DNA from: Nitrososphaeraceae archaeon
Lineage (GTDB): Archaea > Thermoproteota > Nitrososphaeria > Nitrososphaerales > Nitrososphaeraceae
DNA: 5,312 bases
Assembly: GCA_025449515.1 (NCBI GenBank)
Contig: JANWJI010000082.1
Coordinates: forward strand, 1-5,312
Direction: 5' to 3'
In this document: in pieces, positions 1 through 5,045 of the stretch
Layout: each line of letters starts with the position of its first letter
How positions within the stretch are numbered: the stretch's first letter is position 1
The notes under the pieces: generated by a model
Database searches by the model: none
Seen by the model: only the letters and a program-made list of their open reading frames with translations
What the model was told of the DNA's origin: nothing
Program-made: the position numbers and the translations under genes

Positions 1-129
1 GATGAATCGACTCCGCTAACATTGGATATCAATACAACTCAGAAGATACTTACAGTACAGCTTAGCTTTATCGATCAAACACACTTTGCTTGTAACTCAA
101 TAAAACTCTACTTTTCGGACGGGTTCTAA
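1..129 (+). CDS. C-terminal end of an unrecognised protein (5' end outside window)
   Basis: The first frame is open from base 1 to a TAA at 127-129, giving 42 residues that start DESTPLTLDINTTQKILTVQ and end KLYFSDGF. Alternating polar and hydrophobic residues (LTLDIN, ILTVQLSFI, IKLYF) suggest beta strands, as at the end of an extracytoplasmic or beta-sandwich domain, but the fragment is too short to place in a family. It ends 25 bases before the stop of the CBS gene on the other strand, so the two genes converge. It could be a chance open stretch, but the composition looks protein-like. Function is unknown. Confidence 0.5.
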   Translation, partial: DESTPLTLDINTTQKILTVQLSFIDQTHFACNSIKLYFSDGF

Positions 130-154
130 GTCACATTAGAGGTGTACAAATACT

Positions 155-601
155 TCAAGAAAGATCAATCGCGAAGCGTAATGATCTGTGTCTTTTATAA
201 TCATTAAGTAGAATCTTTGCCAATTTCTTCGTTATATCAGTCACACTCAATAAACCAGTGATTCGATTGTCTTCTTCTAAAACTACAAGATGCTTAATCC
301 TATTTTTAGTCATGATCCTTGATGCAGTATCAACAGAGTCATAGGACATTACAGTTATAAGTGGTGACGACATTATCTCTTCTACTTGGATTTTATTCGC
401 ACTTACATTTTCAAGACAGATTCGCTTGATTATATCGCGTTCAGTGATTATGCCAAGTGGCTGCATTTTTGTATCAATTACTATGACTGAACCTACCTTC
501 TTCTTTATCATTAGAATTGCGACATCCTGGGCGGTTTTCTGTGAATCTGTAGTAACCGTAACAATATCGTTAGAAGACATAATTTCGCTGACTGAGCTCA
601 C
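155..601 (-). CDS. Two-CBS-domain protein
   Basis: A 148-residue protein made almost wholly of a tandem pair of CBS domains (Bateman module). Domain 1 spans about residues 7-63 (VSEIMSS ... GIITERDIIKR) and domain 2 about 76-132 (VEEIMSS ... GLLSVTDITKK). Each ends in the G-h-h-[ST]-x-x-D signature (T53/D56 and S119/D122) that in this family contacts the ribose of adenosine ligands such as AMP, ATP or S-adenosylmethionine. No effector domain is attached, as is common in archaea, so it is probably a soluble cytoplasmic ligand sensor acting on a partner that this window does not reveal. The start is GTG at 601-599. It keeps the whole first EIM motif, and a TATA box lies about 26 bases upstream, which fits leaderless initiation at that GTG. 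A later ATG at 580 would remove the first strand. The gene diverges from the HAD gene and converges with the fragment at 1-129. Family is certain; ligand and role are not. Confidence 0.93.
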   Translation of the reverse strand: MSSVSEIMSSNDIVTVTTDSQKTAQDVAILMIKKKVGSVIVIDTKMQPLGIITERDIIKRICLENVSANKIQVEEIMSSPLITVMSYDSVDTASRIMTKNRIKHLVVLEEDNRITGLLSVTDITKKLAKILLNDYKRHRSLRFAIDLS

Positions 602-623
602 AACTAAAGTATCATATATCTCA

Positions 624-631
624 TTTTTATA
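624..631 (-). promoter_or_regulatory. TATA box of the CBS gene
   Basis: On the minus strand the site reads TATAAAAA, centred about 26 bases before the GTG at 601. Archaeal TBP sites sit about 26 bases before the transcription start, so the mRNA would begin at or next to the start codon (leaderless). No Shine-Dalgarno sequence precedes the GTG, which agrees. Confidence 0.6.
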
Positions 632-705
632 GTTATTAATGCTAAAAGATGAAATGGTTACCGGTAAAGACTACCATCTCATGTCAATTGGGTGTACGAT
701 GAATT

Positions 706-747
706 CCGTTAGGTCGTATCACTAACACCAACCACGAACACTAACGG
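706..747. repeat. Nested inverted repeat between the divergent CBS and HAD genes
   Basis: CCGTTAG (706-712) pairs perfectly with CTAACGG (741-747). Inside it TCGT (714-717) pairs with ACGA (734-737), leaving 1 and 3 unpaired bases between the stems. It lies 49 bases before the HAD start in the divergent intergenic region. It could be a regulator-binding palindrome or the base of an RNA fold. The same region also holds the 10-base palindrome TTACCGGTAA (658-667), which on its own is expected by chance. Function is unproven. Confidence 0.35.
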
Positions 748-795
748 ATAAAAGAAATGTTAATCTAACTGAAAAGAGGTAAATTCTATACTCAT

Positions 796-1494
796 ATGAA
801 GGGGCTGTTCATATTTTTTGATCTAGGTCAGACTCTAATAAATGAGTGGAGTTTTATCGATTATTTTGACCAACGATTCCTAGAACTGCTGAATGGATAT
901 GGGACCAAAATTGATAGGCGAAACTATCGAGCGGTTAGAGACAACGTAATAAGGAATCGCATGATTGGTGGTGGTGGCATCAATGAATTGATACTTGAGG
1001 TCTGCAGACTTGTGTGTCATTCAAACTACGGTAGAATTATCCTGAAAAAATTAGAGCCTGAATTCAAAGAAATGCGTACAAGATTATTTCGACTTTACGA
1101 TGATACAGAAATTATGATAGATACCTTGGTACAATCTCACAAACTAGGAATAATAGCTAATCAGCCGCTAGACGTTGTTGAGCTATTACAAATTTACAAC
1201 GTTGAAAAGTTTTTCAATATCAAAGTAATTTCGTCCGTAGTGGGATTGGCGAAACCTAGTCTTAAGATATTTCAATTAGCATTAAAGCAAGCATCATACG
1301 ATCCGGAAAATTGTATTATGGTGGGAGATAGACTCGACACAGACATATTTCCGGCAAATAAGTTAGGAATGAGAACTATTAGGATCACCAATTCAATTTT
1401 CAAAATACAAGAACCACTTAACATATATGAATATCCTACATATACAGCTGCCAACTTAGGCGAAATTCCTAGTATTATAGACTGTATTAGCTAG
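796..1494 (+). CDS. HAD-superfamily hydrolase-like protein with altered motif I
   Basis: A 232-residue protein with the HAD Rossmannoid core and an alpha-helical cap after motif I (about residues 15-105). Motif I is FFDLGQTL with nucleophile D9, but the second aspartate of the usual DxD is G11. Motif II is LGIIANQP (residues 117-124), with Ala121 where Ser/Thr is usual. Motif III is K153 in GLAKPSLKIF. Motif IV is VGDRLDTD with D178 and D183. Length and architecture match subfamily I HAD proteins (haloacid dehalogenase/phosphoglycolate phosphatase-like). In phosphatases of this family the DxD second Asp is the general acid/base, so simple phosphomonoesterase activity is doubtful; the DLGxTL variant does occur in HAD proteins. 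The protein looks cytoplasmic. ATG 796 gives a complete first strand. No Shine-Dalgarno is at a usable distance (AGAGGT ends 15 bases upstream), and weak TATA-like stretches lie at 747-754 and 760-768. The gene stands alone. Substrate is unknown. Confidence 0.9.
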   Translation: MKGLFIFFDLGQTLINEWSFIDYFDQRFLELLNGYGTKIDRRNYRAVRDNVIRNRMIGGGGINELILEVCRLVCHSNYGRIILKKLEPEFKEMRTRLFRLYDDTEIMIDTLVQSHKLGIIANQPLDVVELLQIYNVEKFFNIKVISSVVGLAKPSLKIFQLALKQASYDPENCIMVGDRLDTDIFPANKLGMRTIRITNSIFKIQEPLNIYEYPTYTAANLGEIPSIIDCIS

Positions 1495-1514
1495 ATGCGT
1501 ATATGTTAGGATAT

Positions 1515-1530
1515 TTCTTCATTCGAAGAA
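1515..1530 (+). terminator. Small hairpin after the HAD gene, possible terminator
   Basis: TTCTTC and GAAGAA form a perfect 6-base stem around the loop ATTC, 20 bases after the HAD stop codon. It is followed by mixed sequence rather than a T run, so the call as a terminator rests mainly on position and is weak. Confidence 0.2.
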
Positions 1531-1674
1531 CAGTAGTATTAGATTATTTCGGTTTCGATTGAACAAGATCATGAATATAGTACAGGGTTACATATCGACT
1601 ACGTCAAATTTGGTTTACTAGGTATCGCCGCAGAATAGTTTCTGGTGGCCGTATCATGAAATCTCTATACTATC

Positions 1675-1689
1675 CATCTCTGAGAGATG
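1675..1689. repeat. Short perfect hairpin in the 1495-1767 gap
   Basis: CATCTC and GAGATG flank TGA, giving a perfect 6-base stem with a three-base loop, 79 bases before the DUF192 start. It lies upstream of that gene's TATA box, so it could be a regulator site. The rest of this 273-base gap contains no open frame or RNA gene that I can support. Confidence 0.25.
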
Positions 1690-1716
1690 CATTGTAATGG
1701 CTTGATAGATTTATGG

Positions 1717-1726
1717 ATTTATAAAT
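1717..1726 (+). promoter_or_regulatory. TATA box of the DUF192 gene
   Basis: The site reads ATTTATAAAT, centred 46 bases before ATG 1768. With the usual 26-base offset, transcription would start near 1748, leaving a leader of about 20 bases. The sequence is self-complementary, so it does not set direction by itself, but only the + strand gene is nearby. Confidence 0.45.
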
Positions 1727-1767
1727 TGACAGTAAGGTTCAAATGGATTTTGAATTCCTAGACTCAT

Positions 1768-2262
1768 ATGATAAGCAAACTAGCCGTATTGATACCCACC
1801 ATCATTGCAGCTAGTATTGTTGGGGCACTTGGTATTACATTCTTTCCCTCTGGGACTAAAAACAGTCATACAACAGAATTCCCTATAGGAACAATCAAAA
1901 TAGGTCAAGATGTGATTAAAGTCGAAATCGCGAAATCAGAAGCCGAGAGACAAAGATGGTTAATGTTTAGAGGAGAAAAACTTCCCATGAACTCGGCCAT
2001 GATCCTAGTATATGACAAACCAGATCTCTATGCAATGTGGCTCTTAAATATTGATTCTAATCTTGATCTTCTTTGGTTCGATGCTAAGGGAAACTTGGTT
2101 TACACAGTAAAGGACGCTCAAATTTGTAAAAACGCCTTAGATTCGGTAAATTGTACGTATAAGAATACAATACCGGCTAAGTATGTAATTGCTGCCACAT
2201 CAGGATTTATAACAAAACATAATATCGATGAGGACAGTAAGATGAGTATAATTTCGATGTAG
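1768..2262 (+). CDS. Membrane-anchored DUF192 protein
   Basis: A 164-residue protein with one N-terminal hydrophobic segment (about residues 5-26) that should act as a signal anchor or uncleaved signal peptide, placing the rest outside the membrane. Residues 40-163 match the DUF192 family: a strand pair (GTIKIGQDVIKVEIAKSEAE), the position of the R-G-L-M-x-R motif (here RWLMFRGEKLP, 63-73), the AMILVYD strand (77-83), the segment MWLLNIDSNLDLLWFD (90-105), two cysteines C120 and C129, and the closing AKYVIAATSGFITKHNI (137-153). In most family members these read GLM and FWMKNT...LD, so this copy has Trp for Gly and a changed MKNT. C120 and C129 are placed to form a disulphide outside the cell. 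The family's biochemical role is not established. ATG 1768 is the start because it precedes the complete anchor. No operon partner is seen. Confidence 0.88.
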   Translation: MISKLAVLIPTIIAASIVGALGITFFPSGTKNSHTTEFPIGTIKIGQDVIKVEIAKSEAERQRWLMFRGEKLPMNSAMILVYDKPDLYAMWLLNIDSNLDLLWFDAKGNLVYTVKDAQICKNALDSVNCTYKNTIPAKYVIAATSGFITKHNIDEDSKMSIISM

Positions 2263-2745
2263 CTCAAAAGCGGAGATAAATTGGTGCTGTTTGGAAGAAC
2301 AAGCTTTGTCTGAAAACATAGACGCTTCATCTGAATATGTGTCAGGTCGTATTAATGTCAACTAGACTTTATCCTGATGTCTCATGTAGTGTATTGGTAT
2401 ATTCGCTGAATCTTGCAATTGTGAAGGTTATACTAGCCTTGAAATCTCCCGAGTATCAATATATAGAAATGGCTGAGTCCTGTTATGGTTTACCTAAACT
2501 ACGTATTACCTACTGAAATTAATGGATCTGGTTAGATCATATGATCATTCTCGGGATTTTATAGGATATGGATTGTTTAATGGCATAGTATGATTATTCA
2601 CAATTCAATGCTCACTGATTACCTAAGATGTAGAGTAGTTCAGAGCGGTCAATCTATAACAGTGCGTATAATGAATAGTATTCTACCAGGGCGAGTTCTA
2701 TTCTTATCTTGTAAGATAGCGACCTCTTCGTTACCAAGCATATTG
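2263..2745. other. Long gap without a recognisable gene, left of the insertion sequence
   Basis: About 480 bases follow the DUF192 stop with stop codons frequent in most frames. I see no RNA gene. An imperfect hairpin lies at 2301-2327 (AAGC + GTCT pairing with AGAC + GCTT, with a 3-base bulge) and may be the 3' end of the DUF192 transcript. A 12-base palindrome GATCATATGATC is at 2535-2546. An open stretch from ATG 2590 runs on into the IS, but its composition is not protein-like. The region may be remnants of an inactivated gene, or simply a spacer. Confidence 0.4.
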
Positions 2746-2754
2746 GTACTGAAT
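2746..2754 (+). repeat. Left copy of the IS target-site duplication
   Basis: GTACTGAAT directly abuts the GGCT end of the element and is repeated without mismatch immediately after the other end (3705-3713). Nine bases is the duplication length known for the IS903 subgroup of the IS5 family. Confidence 0.85.
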
Positions 2755-2770
2755 GGCTCTAGAAACCATC
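2755..2770 (+). repeat. Left terminal inverted repeat (two bases short)
   Basis: GGCT, then CT, then AGAAACCATC. Compared with the 18-base right end, the central TTGT has become CT. The inner 11 bases (TAGAAACCATC, 2760-2770) match the right end perfectly in inverted orientation. Confidence 0.8.
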
Positions 2771-2796
2771 TTTTGAATACCGTTAGAGCTTTCTAG

Positions 2797-3618
2797 ATGT
2801 ATGATCCAATATGGATGTTGAAAGAATCAAGATATGTTAGGCTGACAAATACTATGTACCGTGTTTTAAGAAATTCAAGAATACCCTTTTTTCTTCACAG
2901 GAAGAGCAACCATGTCTTTATGATGTGGCAGCATCTAGTATTGCTCACAATAAGACAGTACGAAGGTAAGAGTTATAGAATGTTTACAGGATGGCTTGTT
3001 GAAGCGCATTACTTAAGATTATTTCTACGATTATCACGTATACCTCATTTTACAACATTGCAGAAATTTACAGAAAGAATTAACAATGCACTACTCGAGA
3101 GGATAATTTCGTCATTCGTTGTAATTAGTGGTACCAAGCATATCTTTGCAGGAATAGATTCGACGGGATTCAAAATAACTCATGCTTCACAGTATTATAC
3201 CGAACGAACAGAATTGAGAAGAAAATATGCGAAATTATCTATCGGAGCCGATGTATTACAGCAAATTATATGTACAATTAAGATAAGACGAGCTCCAACA
3301 AGACATGATAATATAGATTTCAGGTCAATCATAACAAGGACGTCAAATATCCTTCCATTATCTGTAGTTGCAGCTGATAAGGGTTACGATAGTGAAGAGA
3401 ATCACCTTTTGGTAAGAGATGATTTGCATGCATTCAGTATAATCCCAGCTCGCTATGAACATGTACCAATATGGAGAACACATGGTAAATATAGAAAAGA
3501 GATGAAATGCGGCTATTCCAAATTGCTGTACAATCAACGAAACAAAGATGAAACCATAATGTCAGTTATAAAACGACTGTTTGGAGAGCATCTGATGTCT
3601 AGATTAACTATAACATAG
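2797..3618 (+). CDS. IS5-family (IS903-like) DDE transposase, cut short by an amber codon
   Basis: A 273-residue DDE transposase that cuts and rejoins the ends of the surrounding IS. Residues 1-115 form the N-terminal DNA-binding and linker part (GKSYRMFTGWLVEAHYLRLF, 57-76; IPHFTTLQKF, 82-91). The catalytic RNase H-like domain has D121 (GIDSTGFK), D194 (AADKGYDSEEN) and E252. The IS4/IS5 signature Y-(2)-R-(3)-E-(6)-K is exact: Y245, R248, E252, K259. TAG at 3616-3618 stops translation 21 residues after E252, although the same frame goes on coding for the family's C-terminal helix (NRELSFRCITYNMHRLTNLI), so a Gln codon (CAG) was probably mutated. ATG 2797 lies 43 bases inside the left end and directly follows an in-frame stop. 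All catalytic residues are present, but the lost C-terminal helix normally completes the fold, so activity is doubtful. Confidence 0.9.
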   Translation: MYDPIWMLKESRYVRLTNTMYRVLRNSRIPFFLHRKSNHVFMMWQHLVLLTIRQYEGKSYRMFTGWLVEAHYLRLFLRLSRIPHFTTLQKFTERINNALLERIISSFVVISGTKHIFAGIDSTGFKITHASQYYTERTELRRKYAKLSIGADVLQQIICTIKIRRAPTRHDNIDFRSIITRTSNILPLSVVAADKGYDSEENHLLVRDDLHAFSIIPARYEHVPIWRTHGKYRKEMKCGYSKLLYNQRNKDETIMSVIKRLFGEHLMSRLTIT

Positions 3619-3704
3619 AACAGGGAATTGTCATTCAGATGCATAACCTACAATATGCATAGACTAACTAATCTTATAACATTGATGATGGTTTCTACAA
3701 AGCC
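3619..3704 (+). pseudogene. Disconnected C-terminal tail of the transposase, with a frameshift
   Basis: After the TAG at 3616 the same frame reads NRELSFRCITYNMHRLTNLI, typical for the end of IS5-family transposases, up to about base 3681. It then becomes TLMMVSTKP. If one base is restored near 3679-3682 (ACATTGAT to ACAATTGAT), the end reads ITIDDGFYKA up to the last base of the IS, which looks more natural. There is no stop codon inside the element in either frame. In the present frame the first stop is TGA 3709-3711 in the target duplication. Confidence 0.7.
3687..3704 (-). repeat. Right terminal inverted repeat of the IS
   Basis: On the complementary strand it reads GGCTTTGTAGAAACCATC, the intact 18-base form of the end. 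It overlaps the last codons of the transposase tail and touches the target duplication at 3705. Confidence 0.85.
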
Positions 3705-3713
3705 GTACTGAAT
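3705..3713 (+). repeat. Right copy of the IS target-site duplication
   Basis: GTACTGAAT is identical to 2746-2754. Joining base 2754 to base 3714 gives the sequence before insertion. Confidence 0.85.
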
Positions 3714-3788
3714 ATATTGGAATTCAAGACAGGCTGCTGAAGGTGTAACTTGCTTCCATTTTCCCTTACATCAGGAAAGACATCTCGG

Positions 3789-3825
3789 TCACTGATTTAG
3801 GGCCATATAATTGGCTCTAAAGTGA
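3789..3825. repeat. Strong hairpin right of the IS
   Basis: TTTAGGGCCA (3796-3805) pairs with TGGCTCTAAA (3812-3821) around the loop TATAAT, with one G-T pair. The stem continues as TCAC (3789-3792) with GTGA (3822-3825) after a 3-base bulge, 14 pairs in all. It lies outside the IS. It could be a terminator or processing hairpin of a lost transcript, a small structured RNA, or the end of an older mobile element. No T run follows. Confidence 0.45.
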
Positions 3826-3893
3826 CATTACACAACATTCGACGCGAATAATAGCTCTATTGAAACCATAACTCAAATAAATTTGGCATACTC

Positions 3894-3902
3894 GTTTAAG
3901 AT
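3894..3902 (+). promoter_or_regulatory. Possible TATA box of the small zinc-finger gene
   Basis: GTTTAAGAT is centred about 26 bases before ATG 3924, which would give a leaderless start at the third methionine. A second AT-rich stretch at 3874-3883 (CAAATAAATT) is instead about 26 bases before ATG 3906. The two alternatives cannot be separated from the sequence alone. Confidence 0.3.
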
Positions 3903-3905
3903 ATT

Positions 3906-4097
3906 ATGATGCAAGCAATACACATGGCTAAAATAGAAATAGGTGCCATCGGTAGCAGCAATATTCTAGTTTGCAAGTCTTGCGGATTCGAAATACAAAC
4001 TGATGATTATCAGGATGCTAGTGATATGAAAGACATACATGAGCGGATAGGCTGTAGCGCTTTTAACGCCCGCTTTAAGGAGCTTACTAAAGAATAA
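3906..4097 (+). CDS. Small putative zinc-finger protein
   Basis: A 63-residue protein, or 57 if ATG 3924 (MAKIEIGAIG) is the true start; 3906 and 3909 are also ATG. It has C23-x2-C26 (LVCKSCGFEI) followed by H45-x4-C50 (DIHERIGC), a plausible C2HC zinc site. The zinc-binding half is framed by an N-terminal beta-like stretch and a short C-terminal helix (FNARFKELTKE). The spacing resembles archaeal mini zinc fingers that mediate nucleic-acid or protein contacts, but I cannot name the family. It stands alone and converges with the ABC permease gene, with 132 bases between the two stops. Residue composition and cysteine pattern make it more than a chance frame. Confidence 0.7.
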   Translation: MMQAIHMAKIEIGAIGSSNILVCKSCGFEIQTDDYQDASDMKDIHERIGCSAFNARFKELTKE

Positions 4098-4177
4098 CAT
4101 CCATCTTCAATTTAATCGAATTGTTGTTAGTATCGAGAACTAGCACCAAAATTATTTCGTTAACATATGTACATTTA

Positions 4178-4191
4178 CAATTCATTAATTG
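4178..4191. terminator. Short inverted repeat between two convergent genes
   Basis: CAATT and AATTG flank the loop CATT, roughly midway between the stops at 4097 and 4230. The surrounding 130 bases are AT-rich. Position between convergent genes suggests transcript ends here, but a 5-base AT stem is weak support. Confidence 0.2.
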
Positions 4192-4229
4192 GATCGATAA
4201 TTATTAAGTTGATTCAAAATTCTACATAT

Positions 4230-5045
4230 TCAAACAGCCTTCATCCGCCTAAACGAGAACATTCCAACTGTACCTACTATTATTACTGAAATGAGTAGAA
4301 TGATAATATCATAAGTAAATGAATTCTTTCCAGTTATTCCAAGCATCAGGTTTCTTAGCGCGTCTACAGCGTAGGTAGCGGGATCCAACGTGGTAAGAAT
4401 AGATAGCCATGTTTGTAAGTTAGTCAGCGGAAACAATGCCCCACTCAAAAAGTAGAGCGGGAACACAACAAAACTAACTATTAATTGGAAGCCCTCTAAG
4501 CTTTCCATATAACTTCCAATAGTAAGTCCCAGCGATGTAAGTGCGAAGGAAAGAAGTAGAATTATAACAATCGTCAGGACTAGCGACAAAGGAGTATACT
4601 GAATTCCAATCAATAATCCAACTACCATCAATATGGCAGCTTGGATCAGCGAGGTTGTCATGCCTCCAAAAGTCTTGCCTACAAAAATTGTTGTTCTACT
4701 CACAGGAGCAACCATAACACTCTTTAGAAAATCAAATTTTTTATCCCATATTATATATGAACCGAAAAAGACCGAAGAGAATATGACGGACATACTAATT
4801 ATGCCCGGAAATATGAATTGTTGATAGGTCATTCCTGACACCGTTCCTATTCCAGAATTATCATTAATAACTGAACTTTCAGATGGATTAGTTATTACAG
4901 CTCCAAATCCACCTCCAATAACAAATAACCACAACAATGGGGTAAATGTAGACGCTATGAGCCGACTTCTCTCTCTCAAAAAGACTTTAAACTCTCTAAG
5001 CCATATCGCATACAATTTCCCTAATTCAAGCCATATCGCATACAA
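4230..5045 (-). CDS. ABC-2 type transporter permease
   Basis: A 271-residue integral membrane protein of the ABC-2 (DrrB/NodJ-like) export permease family. It forms the membrane channel that pairs with a separate ATP-binding subunit to move drugs, lipids or polysaccharides outward. Six membrane segments are visible at about 29-51, 76-97, 123-146, 155-177, 186-208 and 246-266. Family hallmarks are GSYIIWDKKFDFLKSVMVAP (residues 95-114, followed by VSR), FPLYFLSGALFPL (195-207) and DPATYAVDALR (221-231). No ATG is available before residue 72. The start is TTG 5045, with an in-frame TTG at 5015 as alternative. Residues 1-10 and 11-20 repeat (YAIWL...YAIWL) because of a 30-base tandem duplication. 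A TATA box about 25 bases before 5045 supports that start. No ABC ATPase gene is adjacent inside the window, and the minus strand upstream to 5312 has none. Substrate is unknown. Confidence 0.92.
   Translation of the reverse strand: MYAIWLELGKLYAIWLREFKVFLRERSRLIASTFTPLLWLFVIGGGFGAVITNPSESSVINDNSGIGTVSGMTYQQFIFPGIISMSVIFSSVFFGSYIIWDKKFDFLKSVMVAPVSRTTIFVGKTFGGMTTSLIQAAILMVVGLLIGIQYTPLSLVLTIVIILLLSFALTSLGLTIGSYMESLEGFQLIVSFVVFPLYFLSGALFPLTNLQTWLSILTTLDPATYAVDALRNLMLGITGKNSFTYDIIILLISVIIVGTVGMFSFRRMKAV
4998..5045. repeat. 18-base direct repeat at the start of the permease gene
   Basis: AAGCCATATCGCATACAA occurs at 4998-5015 and 5028-5045 without mismatch, with a 30-base period (ten codons). On the coding strand each copy begins with a TTG that can serve as start codon. 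The 12 bases that complete each period have diverged. The core ATATCGCATA recurs inverted at 5060-5069. Confidence 0.8.

Larger units (their letters stand above)
2755..3704 (+). mobile_element. IS903-like insertion sequence (IS5 family), 950 bases, damaged
   Basis: The element is bounded by GGCT...AGCC ends. The right end, read inwards, is GGCTTTGTAGAAACCATC (complement of 3687-3704). The left end is GGCTCTAGAAACCATC (2755-2770), the same sequence with two bases missing. Both are flanked by the perfect 9-base direct repeat GTACTGAAT. The right end matches the IS903 inverted repeat, as I remember it, at 14 of 18 positions. One transposase gene of the Y-(2)-R-(3)-E-(6)-K type fills nearly the whole element. 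Length suits the family (roughly 0.9-1.1 kb). Damage seen: a shortened left end, an in-frame TAG in the transposase and an apparent one-base deletion near its C-terminus. It is probably immobile unless a related transposase acts on it. Confidence 0.88.

Noticed and set aside
426..632. 68-codon open frame on the + strand
   Set aside because: It lies antisense over the CBS gene, which has clear domain motifs and its own promoter.
1272..1454. 60-codon open frame on the - strand
   Set aside because: Antisense to motifs III and IV of the HAD gene and without family features.
1736..1744. GGTTCAAAT resembling a tRNA T-loop
   Set aside because: Flanking bases cannot form the T stem and no acceptor, D or anticodon arms are present.
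2118..2330. 70-codon open frame on the - strand
   Set aside because: Mostly antisense to the DUF192 gene; hydrophobic stretches come from AT-rich sequence.
2535..2546. 12-base palindrome GATCATATGATC
   Set aside because: About one such palindrome is expected by chance in a window of this size, and no gene start is near.
2590..2796. 68-codon open frame in line with the transposase
   Set aside because: Its last 14 codons lie inside the IS left end, it is separated from the transposase by a TAG, and its composition is not protein-like.
3682..3711. TTGATGA and CTGA resembling boxes C and D of a guide RNA
   Set aside because: Boxes are too close, box C is imperfect, no D'/C' pair exists, and the sequence is explained by the transposase tail and IS end.
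2482..3872. Inverted 10-base repeat GTTATGGTTT / AAACCATAAC as IS ends
   Set aside because: The match does not extend and no target duplication flanks it. The GGCT ends at 2755 and 3704 with a 9-base duplication are far better.
4633..4824. 63-codon open frame on the + strand
   Set aside because: Antisense to the well-supported ABC permease.
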